Shown: positions 28,453 to 37,716 of the stretch, in pieces
Numbering within the stretch: position 1 is the first letter of the stretch
Layout: each line of letters starts with the position of its first letter
DNA from: Anabaena sp. UHCC 0187
Lineage (GTDB): Bacteria > Cyanobacteriota > Cyanobacteriia > Cyanobacteriales > Nostocaceae
NCBI RefSeq assembly: GCF_009712035.1
Contig: NZ_VILB01000006.1
Span: 50,519 to 114,518 of the forward strand
Length of the DNA stretch: 64,000 nt
Direction: 5' to 3'
Made by a program: the position numbers and the translations under genes
Notes under the pieces: generated by a model
The model's database searches: none
What the model was told of the DNA's origin: nothing
Seen by the model: only the letters and a program-made list of their open reading frames with translations

Positions 28453-28917
28453 ATGGCAATACCTTTTACAGACAAAGAAATGAAGAAAGCTTGGGGTGGA
28501 AATCTATCTGCTTCTCAGATAAGTCCTCGTACTAATGCCCATCGTTTACTTTTGTTTTATGCTGTTGAATGTGGTTTGAAAGCAGTTTTGATGGCAAGAC
28601 AGGAAACAAGACGTACTAATTTATGTAAAGATATTAAGGAATGTGGACATAATATAAATAAATTATTAAGTCTTTTAGGTGCAGGTGGACCTCTAAGCTT
28701 ACCCTACGAAATATTTATTCAGGAAATATTTGATACACGAAATAATAAAGAGGAGAGGAAATTAAACCCTGGTCAAATTAATGAACTGTGGCGTTATGGA
28801 GGAAAAGTTATTGCTATAGTTAATAAAGATGGAAAAGTTAAAGCAAATGATGAAGATATAGAAAATAAACTACTAGAAATATCAAAATGGATTGCAGGAG
28901 AACTTGAAAAATTATGA
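28453..28917 (+). CDS. HEPN-like protein, first gene of a two-gene module
   Basis: A 154-residue all-helical protein. NAHRLLLFYAVECGLKAVLMARQ (about 28-50) followed by GHNINKLLSLL (about 67-77) matches the pattern of HEPN-domain proteins (an AxExxLKALL helix followed by GHDLxxLL). The canonical HEPN ribonuclease motif R-x4-6-H is not clearly present: the arginines TRR lie 11-12 residues before His68. It may therefore be a non-catalytic or divergent HEPN. The stop overlaps the start of the next gene by 4 bp (ATGA), indicating translational coupling and joint function. Assignment is by pattern, not search. Confidence 0.6.
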   Translation: MAIPFTDKEMKKAWGGNLSASQISPRTNAHRLLLFYAVECGLKAVLMARQETRRTNLCKDIKECGHNINKLLSLLGAGGPLSLPYEIFIQEIFDTRNNKEERKLNPGQINELWRYGGKVIAIVNKDGKVKANDEDIENKLLEISKWIAGELEKL

Positions 28918-31691
28918 ATAAACCAAAATTACTAACGTGGCTTGATATTAGAAGAACTGTTCGCATAAAAACTAATTATGGAACTAATTTACCAGATGGT
29001 GTAGTAAAATTTTATTGTTACTCAGATGCTTTAGAAATATATTTTCGGAATAGAGAGAATGCTGTCATTGCCTTAAAAGAATGGTTCAAAGATTGGTATC
29101 AGGAAGAAGAGTCTGTTATTCAGTTTGACCTTGGTAATGCTACATTTCCAGTAGAATTTATCTCTGAAGAGGAAACTTACATAACTGATATTGATGTTCG
29201 TCCTTTTTGGGAAGAAATTGCTTATTTAGAAAGTGAGTCAGAAACAGAAACTGCAATCAAAAAAATAGTTAAACTTCCAGAACCATATCCAGAAAAACCT
29301 AATTTAATAGCTTTTTATTCTTTTAAAGGTGGTGTAGGTAGAACTTTAAATTTATCAGCCCATCTTTTTGCTTTGCTAGATAGAGCTAAAGAGTTAAATA
29401 AGTCTATAACCGTGTTAGTTATTGATGCTGATTTAGAAGCACCAGGTCTTACCTATTGGAATGCTTTGGAAAAACAACAACCATCCGTTTCTTTTATTGA
29501 TTTTTTAGAAGTTTACCACTATTCTCCGATTGGAAGAGAAGAAGCACTTTCATTATTTGCCCGTGAAGTTAAAAAATCAGCTAAACATGAGGGAGAATTA
29601 ACAATTTATTTCTTACCTGCCTGTCTTAATGATGAACAACTACTAGATACTCCTATTTTACCTGAAAATTTGGTTAGAAGTCCAGATGGAACTTGGGAAT
29701 ATGGCAATGCTATCTATAGTTTAGGTCAAGTTGTTGATGCAGATTATGTTTTCATTGATTTGAGAGCCGGATTGAGTGAAATATCTAGTCCAATAATTTT
29801 TGATCCAAGAATTCAGCGGTTTCTAGTTACAACTATTAATGATCAATCTATTAAAGGTACAAGTCTGGTTTTAAAACAAATTGGCAAAATTGCGCCACCA
29901 GAAGCACAAGTTAAAGATAAAACATACTATGATCCATCAATAGTAATTAGTATGTTAAAAGAAGAATTTAAAAAATTACCAGTATTTGAGGATGCCTTAT
30001 TTGAATTAGAATCTGCCTATATCCAACCACAAGAGAATAAATCAGATGCTACAAGTACAAGATTAAAAATAAAAGAAGCTTATTTTGTAGAAGAATTACT
30101 TTATATAAATAACTGGGAAGATGCACGCTCTAAATTAAATGCAACTTCAGTTTCAGTAATGAAAATTGCTAAAGAGTGGGCTGAGGGAGAGTTAATCACT
30201 ATATCCACTGAGGAATCAAGTTTAAGCCCTAGAGAAGAAACAGATAGACTTACAGAAGTTCACCGACTTAAGGATCTGAGTCAGCGTTATGAATATGCTG
30301 AAAATGGAGAAGGGGAAGATTTATTAGTAACAGAACCATTAAAAAATTTAGCGACTAATTACAAAGAACAATTACCTTGTGTTGTATCCATTGGAGCTAA
30401 GGGTGCAGGTAAAACTTTTAATTATGTTCAGTTGTCAAGGTTTAAGTATTGGGAATCATTTTTAGATAAAATTGACAATACATCAACATCATCAGAATCA
30501 CAAACTTATATATTTCCTCTGCTGCAAACAGGCAACCTTCTCGATAAAGCTAAGAACGTAACTAATGAAGCTAGAAATAATGTTAGAAAAGCTCTAAGCG
30601 AGAATTTACCTGAATTTTCACCTGATGGTTTCAAGACTAAAATTCAAAAAGCTTTATCGAACATAAATTGGGCAGAACCAGAATGGACAGAATTTTGGAT
30701 CAATGAAATATCAATAGCTATAGGTATTAATGGTGAAAACGGAAATGTTAATAATCTGAGCATAATAAATCGTGAATTAAAAAAGAAAAATTTACGGATA
30801 ATCTTTCTTTTTGATGGGTTAGAAAATATTTTTCCTGAGATTTCTTATCAGCCACAACAAGAAAGAGCTTTAAGAGCCTTGATTCAAAATGTACCAGGGC
30901 AGTTATCTGAAATACGACAATCTAATATTGGTTTAATAATTTTTCTCCGTCGAGACTTTCTCCGTTATACAATTAAACAAGACTTGAAACAGTTTGAAAA
31001 TCTTTATCGTCCTTACGATTTATCCTGGGATCAAGAGTCTTTTCTAAGGCTTGTTTATTGGATTTGTAGTAAAGCACAGTTAATAGGCGCAAATCAAAAT
31101 ATTATTGGCAGTTTAAGCAAAAAAAATATTATCGAAGAATTACAGAAGTTATGGGGTAAAAAAATTGGTGCAGATAACTCGAATGAAGCCTACACACATT
31201 CTTGGATATTTGCTGCATTAACAGATTTTAATAACAGACTGCAAGCAAGAGATGTTGTCCGTCTTTTATACCATGCGGCTGATATAACAATAGAGAATTC
31301 TCAAGAATCACAATTTGTAAAGTGGTTTGCAAATAGACTTTTACCCCCTCAAGCTATCCGTCGAGCAATTGAGCCATGTAGTAGAAAAAAAGTAGATGAA
31401 GCCAAAGAAGAATATCCCACATTTGGAAAATGGGTTGATGAAACTCTTTATCAGTTTACGCCAGAACAAAAGAAAATTCCTTTTGCTGTCGAAGAGTTAG
31501 GTATGGATCAGCCAACAGTGAGGATGTTAGAAGAAATGGGGGTGATTTACGAAGATACAGGAAAACAAGATACTGCACGTTTTTATATGCCTGAAATATT
31601 CCGTGAAGGTCTAGGATTTTCTCTAGCTCGTGGAGCGCGTCCTCGTGTAATGGTACTAAAACGTAAAGCACTAGAGAAAGGAATTATGTAA
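28914..31691 (+). CDS. KGGVGR-motif double ATPase, putative defence or signalling effector
   Basis: A 925-residue protein with two nucleotide-binding modules. The first is MinD/ParA-like: FYSFKGGVGRTLNLSA with deviant Walker A KGGVGRT at 138-144 (Arg where ParA has Lys), VLVIDADLEAPG, and DYVFIDLRAGLSE. The second, from about 480, is a STAND/AAA-like NTPase: GAKGAGKT at 494-501 and Walker B IIFLFDGLEN (Asp634), followed by a sensor-like helical region and a winged-helix-like end (AVEELGMDQPTVRMLEEMGVIYED). No membrane segment. Coupled to the HEPN-like gene by a 4-bp overlap. KGGVGR ATPases are known from accessory and defence loci; the exact activity here is unknown. Confidence 0.75.
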   Translation: MNKPKLLTWLDIRRTVRIKTNYGTNLPDGVVKFYCYSDALEIYFRNRENAVIALKEWFKDWYQEEESVIQFDLGNATFPVEFISEEETYITDIDVRPFWEEIAYLESESETETAIKKIVKLPEPYPEKPNLIAFYSFKGGVGRTLNLSAHLFALLDRAKELNKSITVLVIDADLEAPGLTYWNALEKQQPSVSFIDFLEVYHYSPIGREEALSLFAREVKKSAKHEGELTIYFLPACLNDEQLLDTPILPENLVRSPDGTWEYGNAIYSLGQVVDADYVFIDLRAGLSEISSPIIFDPRIQRFLVTTINDQSIKGTSLVLKQIGKIAPPEAQVKDKTYYDPSIVISMLKEEFKKLPVFEDALFELESAYIQPQENKSDATSTRLKIKEAYFVEELLYINNWEDARSKLNATSVSVMKIAKEWAEGELITISTEESSLSPREETDRLTEVHRLKDLSQRYEYAENGEGEDLLVTEPLKNLATNYKEQLPCVVSIGAKGAGKTFNYVQLSRFKYWESFLDKIDNTSTSSESQTYIFPLLQTGNLLDKAKNVTNEARNNVRKALSENLPEFSPDGFKTKIQKALSNINWAEPEWTEFWINEISIAIGINGENGNVNNLSIINRELKKKNLRIIFLFDGLENIFPEISYQPQQERALRALIQNVPGQLSEIRQSNIGLIIFLRRDFLRYTIKQDLKQFENLYRPYDLSWDQESFLRLVYWICSKAQLIGANQNIIGSLSKKNIIEELQKLWGKKIGADNSNEAYTHSWIFAALTDFNNRLQARDVVRLLYHAADITIENSQESQFVKWFANRLLPPQAIRRAIEPCSRKKVDEAKEEYPTFGKWVDETLYQFTPEQKKIPFAVEELGMDQPTVRMLEEMGVIYEDTGKQDTARFYMPEIFREGLGFSLARGARPRVMVLKRKALEKGIM

Positions 31692-31716
31692 TTTTTTAAA
31701 TTTTGTCAATCTTGAT

Positions 31717-32838
31717 TTAACTCAACTGATTCCGAAACTTACTAACACTAATACTCAACAACACCACAGCAAAACCAAGTAATGCTAAAACATGAATCCA
31801 CAGCACATCTAAACCAACTCCTTTGAGTAAAATACCTCGCACAATTGTGATGTAATGACGCAAAGGATTTAATAAAGATAGAACTTGGAAAAAAGGAGGC
31901 ATAGCTTCAATGGGAGAAATTGCCCCAGATGTCTGCACCATTGGTAAATTAATAAAGAAAGATGTGAGTAATACTTGCTGTTGAGAACGGCAAATAGTGG
32001 CTAACATAATTCCTAAACTAATTCCTACAAATACATACATACTTGATAGGGAAATAAACAATAAGAAACTACCACGAAATGGTAAATTAAATACCACAAT
32101 TCCCAAGGTTAAAGCTAACATGACATCTCCTATTAGCAAGAAAACCAAAGGGACAATTTTTGATAACAATATTTGCCAATTTTCGGCTGGAGTCATTAAC
32201 AATTGTTCCAAAGTTCCTGTATCTTTCTCGCGCACAACAGTAACTGCGGAAACTAATGTACCAATTAATGTTAAAACTAAACCCATGACTCCCGGTACAA
32301 AAAACCAACTACTTATAAGTCCAGGATTATAAAGAAATACGACTTGAGATGATACGGGAGGACTTCGTGTACCTTGTTCCAAACTCAGATTATATTGTTG
32401 GACAATTTGATTCATATAATTAGCAGCAATACCCGCTGTATTGGCATTCACTGCATCAATAAAAACTTGAATTTCTGCGGTTTTTTGTGCCAATTTACGG
32501 GGGAAATCAGGGGGAATTATTACCCCTACATCTAACTTTCCTTCTTCTACTTGTTGACTTAAATCTTTTTCGCTAGTTGGTACAGATTCTAGGGTAAAAA
32601 TTCGATTTGAAGTCATTGCCGAAATTAGTTCTCTACTATCAGCAACATTAGCATAATCAATCACACCCAATTTCAAATTGTGGACATCAGGATTAAGTGC
32701 AAATCCATAAAGTAATAATTGGACTGTTGGTGGAACTATCAACAAAACAATTAATTGTTTATTTCGTAAAATTTGATTAATTTCTTTTCGCACTAATGCC
32801 CAAAATGGATTATCAAATAATTGAAGAATAAATTTCAT
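31717..32838 (-). CDS. ABC-2 type exporter permease (YbhR-like)
   Basis: A 373-residue permease: N-terminal helix after KEINQILRNKQ, a large extracytoplasmic domain of about 140 residues, then five membrane helices containing VVREKDTGTLEQLLMTPAENWQILLSKIVP, the ABC-2 core motif. It pairs with the permease 8 bp upstream and the twin ATPase to form an efflux pump. Last gene of the four-gene cluster, 25 bp from the converging end of the KGGVGR gene. Confidence 0.93.
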   Translation of the reverse strand: MKFILQLFDNPFWALVRKEINQILRNKQLIVLLIVPPTVQLLLYGFALNPDVHNLKLGVIDYANVADSRELISAMTSNRIFTLESVPTSEKDLSQQVEEGKLDVGVIIPPDFPRKLAQKTAEIQVFIDAVNANTAGIAANYMNQIVQQYNLSLEQGTRSPPVSSQVVFLYNPGLISSWFFVPGVMGLVLTLIGTLVSAVTVVREKDTGTLEQLLMTPAENWQILLSKIVPLVFLLIGDVMLALTLGIVVFNLPFRGSFLLFISLSSMYVFVGISLGIMLATICRSQQQVLLTSFFINLPMVQTSGAISPIEAMPPFFQVLSLLNPLRHYITIVRGILLKGVGLDVLWIHVLALLGFAVVLLSISVSKFRNQLS

Positions 32839-32846
32839 AAAAATTA

Positions 32847-33953
32847 CTAATCACTAATTTGCATTTTACTTAAAATTCGACGCGAGACATTAAAAAATAT
32901 CAAACCTAAAATTGTCAGCATGAGGAAATCAAACCAAACTCCTGGCCACCCCGCACCCCGCAGAAAAGCATCACGAGTAATATTAATGTAATAACGGGCA
33001 GGAACTACGTTAGTTACAAGTGAAAGGGGAAAAGGAATATTGTTGAGAGGATAAATAAAACCAGATAATAATAAAGAGGTAATAAACCCAACTAGAGAAA
33101 TAATTTGCACAGCAGAATTTTGATTATTACTACGTACCCCAACCAGCAAACCAAACATTACACTATCTATCAAAAATATTAAAGTTCCCAATAATAAAGT
33201 AATAGGGTTATTAACCAAGCCGACTTGAAAAATAATTGTCCCTAATCCTATCACAACTAATGCTTCTGTAATCGCAATTAATAGATAAGCCATACCTTTA
33301 CCTAATAACAATTCTGTGGCACTAATGCTAGAAGCATAAACTTGTAAAATTGTCCCTTTTTCTTTTTCTCTTACCATAGCAATTGCTGTTAGTAAAGATG
33401 GAAAAATCCACAATATTACACCATACACTCCCGGAACAATATATAGAGATTCTAATCGTCCAGGGTTAAACCATAAACGGATTCTAGCTGTAACTCTTTT
33501 ATTAGCTGGTAAAAGTCCTTCTTCCTGCATAAAGAAATTGGTAACTCTTTGAATACTACCTCTAATTACACGGGCATTATTAACATCTGTGGCATCAATT
33601 AAAACTTGCAATGTGGTAGGTTTATTAGCTTTAATATCTCGACTAAATTGAGGAGGAACAATTACCGCTACTTTGGCAATACCTCTATCAATAGCATCTC
33701 TTGCTGGGTTTCCTCCTGACCATTCTTTAGGGATAAATTGATTGGTGGCATATAATTTTTCAATATAGCTATTACTCAAGTTTGTATGGTCAAAATCCTG
33801 GACAACTAAGGGAATATTTTGACTTTCTAATCTGGTAGCAAAACCAAAAATTAACAATGTCATAAATGGCAATAAAAATGCTAATGCTAATGTTAATTTA
33901 TCACGTCTAAATTGAGCTAGTTCTTTAATGCACTGGGAAATAATTCTTTTCAT
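32847..33953 (-). CDS. ABC-2 type exporter permease (YbhS-like)
   Basis: A 368-residue ABC-2 permease homologous to its downstream partner: CIKELAQFRRDKLTLALAFLLPFMTLLIFG at the N-terminus, a large extracytoplasmic loop with VPPQFSRDI and LIDATDVNNA, and MVREKEKGTILQVYASSISATELLLGKG as the cytoplasmic coupling region. Two different permeases plus a fused ATPase is the YbhFSR arrangement. 8 bp separates it from the next permease. Confidence 0.93.
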   Translation of the reverse strand: MKRIISQCIKELAQFRRDKLTLALAFLLPFMTLLIFGFATRLESQNIPLVVQDFDHTNLSNSYIEKLYATNQFIPKEWSGGNPARDAIDRGIAKVAVIVPPQFSRDIKANKPTTLQVLIDATDVNNARVIRGSIQRVTNFFMQEEGLLPANKRVTARIRLWFNPGRLESLYIVPGVYGVILWIFPSLLTAIAMVREKEKGTILQVYASSISATELLLGKGMAYLLIAITEALVVIGLGTIIFQVGLVNNPITLLLGTLIFLIDSVMFGLLVGVRSNNQNSAVQIISLVGFITSLLLSGFIYPLNNIPFPLSLVTNVVPARYYINITRDAFLRGAGWPGVWFDFLMLTILGLIFFNVSRRILSKMQISD

Positions 33954-34006
33954 TATTAGTTGTGATTATAGTATTTTTTTAAACGATAGCGAAGCGTGGC
34001 GTTAGC

Positions 34007-34037
34007 CATACCGCAGAGACGCAGAGGGCGCAGAGGT
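34007..34037. repeat. CATACCGCAGAG dispersed repeat, left copy
   Basis: CATACCGCAGAGACGCAGAG followed by GGCGCAGAGGT. An inverted copy lies at 36177-36199, so the twin-ATPase gene is bracketed by the pair. The adjoining GCGTGGCGTTAGCCATA (33994-34010) recurs at 50382-50398. Confidence 0.8.
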
Positions 34038-34077
34038 GAAGAAAGAAGAGATATTTATATCAGTTATTTATCAATTG

Positions 34078-36120
34078 TCAATTATCTATTCTTTGCACTA
34101 TACCAATAAAAGCATCTTCTAAGGAAAAAGGAATAGGACGGAGAGATTCAACCATGAAGTTTGCCGATTTTAAAAGCTGCATTACTTGGGAAATTTCTGT
34201 TTCTGGGTTGTCGAGAACTATATGTAAACTATTCGCAAAAATGGAAACTCTCCAAGAATCAAATTGTTGTTTTAATAGTTTAGAAGCCGCTTGATTTTGA
34301 TTAACAATTATTTCTATCAGTTGTCCTGGTTGGGAAGATTTAATATAACTGGGTGAACCTTCAGCAGCGATTTCTCCAGCTACCATAAAACTCATCCGGT
34401 TACATTGTTCCGCTTCTTCTAAATAATGGGTTGTGACTAAAATTGCTGTGCCATTCCGCGCAAAATCATTGATTAGTTTCCAAAATTGACGACGCGCTAA
34501 AGGATCTACTCCCGATGTTGGTTCGTCTAAAAACAAAATATCTGGTTCGTGCATAACTGAAGCACCAAAAGCAACTCGTTGTTTCCAACCTCCTGGTAAT
34601 TGTCCCGTCAGCATATTTTCTTGTCCTTCTAACCCACAGGTAGATATTACCCAATCAATCTTTTCGCGTCTAAGTTTGCGGGGAACGCTGTAAACACCAC
34701 TATAAAATTCTAGGTTTTGCAGAATTGTTAAATCGTCATAAAGTGTGAATTTTTGACTCATATAACCAATACGTTTTCTTAATTTGGCACTTCGTAAATT
34801 TCCGGTTTCTCCACCTAAAGAAATTTCTCCTCCACTAGCTGCTAATAAGCCACATAACATTTTAATTGTAGTGGTTTTTCCTGCGCCATTTGCCCCTAAA
34901 AGCCCGAATATTTCACCATAACGCACTTCCACATTTACACTTTTAACTGCTTGAAATTTACCAAATACACGGTTGAGATTATTCGCATAAATAGCAATTT
35001 GAGAGGAAGAAGGTGACAGTGTAGAAGAATTTTCTATTATTTCTCTTTTTTCTCTCTTCCCTTCTTTTCTATTCCCTCTGTCACCTGTAACCTTTTCCCT
35101 GTCACCTTCTTCCCTATTTCCCCCACGAGAACGGGGAAATTGTAAAAATGGTGGTGCAGAACCTTGTTGTCGCAGACGGGTAACAAAAACATTTTCTAAT
35201 GTAGGTTCACCATGTTCAATATGGGGATGTTGTTGTTTGAGTAATTCATTTACTTGGTTTTCACCCATAGTTATATCTTCAACTAAAACATCCAAGCGAT
35301 CGCCAAAAGTTTGCACATCAACTATATTTGTATGTAAATTCTGCAAAAGAATTTTCTCGCTGAGTTCCAGATTTGCAGTTTTTACCTCTAACCGATGTAA
35401 ACCTAAATTGGCTCGTAAAGCCGCTGGAGTGCCAATTTCATGAATTTGACCACTATACATTAACGCCACCCGATGACATCGTTCAGCCTCATCTAGATAG
35501 GGTGTGGCTACCACAATTGTCATTCCTTCCGCTGATAATTCCGCTAACACATCCCAAAATTCTCGCCGGGAAACTGGATCAACTCCCGTAGTCGGTTCAT
35601 CTAATAGTAAAACTTCCGGTTGGGAAACCAAAGCACAACATAAAGCCAGCTTTTGTTTCATCCCCCCTGATAATTCACCTGCCAAGCGTGAACCAAATCG
35701 TTCTAAACTCATTAATGTGAGATATTTATTTCTGCGTTCCCATAACAAATCATCATCAACTTGTCTTAAACCTCCGGCATAACGCAAATTTTCATCAATA
35801 CTCAAATCCAAATATAGAGAAAATTGTTGTGTTAAATAGCCCGTCATTAACCGCGCATCTCGTGCAGGTTGACCAAATATCAAAACTTCCCCCGCAGTCG
35901 CTTCCATCACCCCACCTAAAATGTGAAAGCTAGTAGTTTTACCCGCACCATCAGGACCAATTAACCCAAACATTTCCCCCTTATTAACAGTGAAATTAAT
36001 TCCTCGAACTGCGGCTAACTTACCATAATGTTTATGTAAATTACTAACCTTAATAGCCTCTGTTTGCGAATTGGTAATTAGTGATTGGTAATTGGTGATT
36101 GGTAATTGGTAATTAGTCAT
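34078..36120 (-). CDS. Twin ABC-ATPase of exporter (YbhF-like), repeat-derived N-terminus and linker
   Basis: A 680-residue fusion of two ABC ATPase domains. Domain 1: Walker A GPDGAGKTT, signature LSGGMKQKL, Walker B LLLDEPTTGVDP. Domain 2 (from about residue 380): GANGAGKTT, LPGGWKQRV (a signature variant), LFLDEPTSGVDP. The linker at about 325-370 is a charged EGDREKVTGDRGNRKEGK-like segment of low complexity. The first 17 residues (MTNYQLPITNYQSLITN) are a heptapeptide repeat encoded by a TTGGTAA STRR array; no other ATG lies before Walker A. The protein energises the two ABC-2 permeases downstream. Confidence 0.92.
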   Translation of the reverse strand: MTNYQLPITNYQSLITNSQTEAIKVSNLHKHYGKLAAVRGINFTVNKGEMFGLIGPDGAGKTTSFHILGGVMEATAGEVLIFGQPARDARLMTGYLTQQFSLYLDLSIDENLRYAGGLRQVDDDLLWERRNKYLTLMSLERFGSRLAGELSGGMKQKLALCCALVSQPEVLLLDEPTTGVDPVSRREFWDVLAELSAEGMTIVVATPYLDEAERCHRVALMYSGQIHEIGTPAALRANLGLHRLEVKTANLELSEKILLQNLHTNIVDVQTFGDRLDVLVEDITMGENQVNELLKQQHPHIEHGEPTLENVFVTRLRQQGSAPPFLQFPRSRGGNREEGDREKVTGDRGNRKEGKREKREIIENSSTLSPSSSQIAIYANNLNRVFGKFQAVKSVNVEVRYGEIFGLLGANGAGKTTTIKMLCGLLAASGGEISLGGETGNLRSAKLRKRIGYMSQKFTLYDDLTILQNLEFYSGVYSVPRKLRREKIDWVISTCGLEGQENMLTGQLPGGWKQRVAFGASVMHEPDILFLDEPTSGVDPLARRQFWKLINDFARNGTAILVTTHYLEEAEQCNRMSFMVAGEIAAEGSPSYIKSSQPGQLIEIIVNQNQAASKLLKQQFDSWRVSIFANSLHIVLDNPETEISQVMQLLKSANFMVESLRPIPFSLEDAFIGIVQRIDN
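36071..36119. repeat. STRR array of seven TTGGTAA-type heptamers overlapping a start codon
   Basis: Seven consecutive heptamers: four exact TTGGTAA and the variants TTAGTGA, TTGGTGA and TTAGTCA. The minus-strand start codon of the twin ATPase (36118-36120) falls in the last one. TTGGTAA repeats also occur at 52343-52370. Confidence 0.93.
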
Positions 36121-36176
36121 TATTAACTCTCCCTATGACTTATGCAGAAATTATCTTAAACTCTTATTCCTCACTG

Positions 36177-36199
36177 ACCTCTGCGTCCTCTGCGGTATG
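36177..36199. repeat. CATACCGCAGAG dispersed repeat, right inverted copy
   Basis: ACCTCTGCGTCCTCTGCGG then TATG, the inverse complement (with a short deletion) of the copy at 34007-34037. Confidence 0.75.
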
Positions 36200-36238
36200 C
36201 CTGACGGCACGCTGCGCGAACGTTTCTCTTCCCAAAAC

Positions 36239-37618
36239 TTAACTTTTACCTATTTCCTGTAACCTAATTTCCGCATCTGCCGGCATTCCAATTTTAGCGC
36301 AGGGTAAATCTGATTCCTTATAGGGATTTTCAGGATTAAAACAACCTTGAGGATTTTCCACTTGAATGCGAACTCCTACTACTTGTCTCACCCGATCTTT
36401 TTGGAAATAAATATTTTCTGGTGTAAAAGAAGCTTGAGGATCAATCGAAATAACTTTACCATTTAGCGGTTTTTTCGGTGCAGAATCTAGAAAGATTTTA
36501 GTAGTTTGTCCTAATCGGACTTTGCCAATATCACCTTCAGGAATAAACCCCCGGAGATATATATTTTTGGGATCAACTATGGTTAAAATCTTAGTTTGAT
36601 TATTAACTACTGCACCAGGTTCAACAGTGCGGACGGTTATTACCCCGTCTAAAGGACTAATAACATTTAAATCTTTTTTTGAGTCTTCTATTTGGGTGAG
36701 AATTTGCTGTTTTGATGCTAAGGCATCTCTGACTTTACCATGAGCCGATCTGACTTTAGCCTGGGCAGATTGCATTTGAGCAAAACTCTGGTCTTTTTTT
36801 CTGTTTAATGCTTCTAATTGGGCGTTGCGAATACCAGGATTGAAGCCTGTGGTTTTGACTTGGGTAAATGCCCCTTGGATAGCATTTAATTGTTCTCGTG
36901 CCGCATTTATCGCTGCTTTTCGCGCTTCTAATGTGGCTATGGCTGTATCTAATGTAGTCTGTGCTTGGTCAAATTGCTGTTGATTAATAGCACCTTCTTT
37001 GATAAGCTGGCCATAGCGGTCGCGGTTTATTCTCGCTAATTTTACTTCTGCCTCTGTTTGCTTAACTTGGGCTTGTGTTTGCAATAATTGAGCCTTAGCA
37101 GCCGCTACGTTAGATTTTGCCTGTTGAATTCGTCCTTGGGTATCCCCTTCAGACTGCTGTAAATTCAGTTTTGCTTCACTAATTTGACTATTAACTTGTT
37201 CAATTTCACTTTGTACTCTATCCACATCTGCAATTGTCTGCTGTTCATCAGATTGTGCAGATGTTATCCGTGCCTCAGTTCCTCGTAATTGTTCTTGTAA
37301 CAGTTGATCATTACTGTCATCTAACTTAATTAATTCTTGTCCTTTTTTGACATAAGCCCCTTCACGGACAGCAATTGACTCAATTCGTCCTGAACGCTTA
37401 ATCCCAATTTCGGTTTCATAACCCTCAATCCTGCCACTGAGTTTCAGTATATCTACTGCTCCTTGTAGTTGATTTTGCCACAGGAAATAGCCAATACCAC
37501 CTCCTACAACTAACAACCCCAAGAACAAAGGAATTGGTTTTTTACGCTTTTGCTGCTTAGATGGTTTCCCAGGAACATTAGTAAAACTATCTGACGATGT
37601 TGGCGCAATTTGAGACAT
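36239..37618 (-). CDS. HlyD-family membrane-fusion/adaptor protein (YbhG-like)
   Basis: A 459-residue periplasmic adaptor: one N-terminal membrane helix (IPLFLGLLVVGGGIGYFLW), a first lipoyl half (GYETEIGIKRSGRIESIAVREGAYVKKGQELIKLD), a long coiled-coil hairpin (about 105-310) rich in Gln and Ala, and the second lipoyl half with beta-barrel (DLNVISPLDGVITVRTVEPGAVV). It links the inner-membrane ABC exporter to an outer-membrane channel. First gene of the exporter cluster, divergent from the TetR gene across a 98-bp region with a palindromic operator. Confidence 0.94.
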   Translation of the reverse strand: MSQIAPTSSDSFTNVPGKPSKQQKRKKPIPLFLGLLVVGGGIGYFLWQNQLQGAVDILKLSGRIEGYETEIGIKRSGRIESIAVREGAYVKKGQELIKLDDSNDQLLQEQLRGTEARITSAQSDEQQTIADVDRVQSEIEQVNSQISEAKLNLQQSEGDTQGRIQQAKSNVAAAKAQLLQTQAQVKQTEAEVKLARINRDRYGQLIKEGAINQQQFDQAQTTLDTAIATLEARKAAINAAREQLNAIQGAFTQVKTTGFNPGIRNAQLEALNRKKDQSFAQMQSAQAKVRSAHGKVRDALASKQQILTQIEDSKKDLNVISPLDGVITVRTVEPGAVVNNQTKILTIVDPKNIYLRGFIPEGDIGKVRLGQTTKIFLDSAPKKPLNGKVISIDPQASFTPENIYFQKDRVRQVVGVRIQVENPQGCFNPENPYKESDLPCAKIGMPADAEIRLQEIGKS

Positions 37619-37656
37619 AGTAGCATCCTAAATTATCAATCTCTATTTTAAGATCA

Positions 37657-37675
37657 ATACTAGACAGTCTAGTAT
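37657..37675. promoter_or_regulatory. Candidate TetR operator, 19-bp perfect palindrome
   Basis: ATACTAGAC-A-GTCTAGTAT, nine-base arms around a central A, between the divergent hlyD-like gene (start 37618) and the TetR gene (start 37717). Size and symmetry suit a TetR-family dimer and would allow repression of both genes. Confidence 0.75.
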
Positions 37676-37716
37676 GATATTGCTAGAAATATGCAAAAAA
37701 TTTACCTCTAAAATCT

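Noticed and set aside
28453..31691. ParA-type plasmid partition locus
   Set aside because: KGGVGR replaces the ParA KGGxGKT, there is no ParB or centromere-like repeat, and the protein has a second, unrelated NTPase domain.
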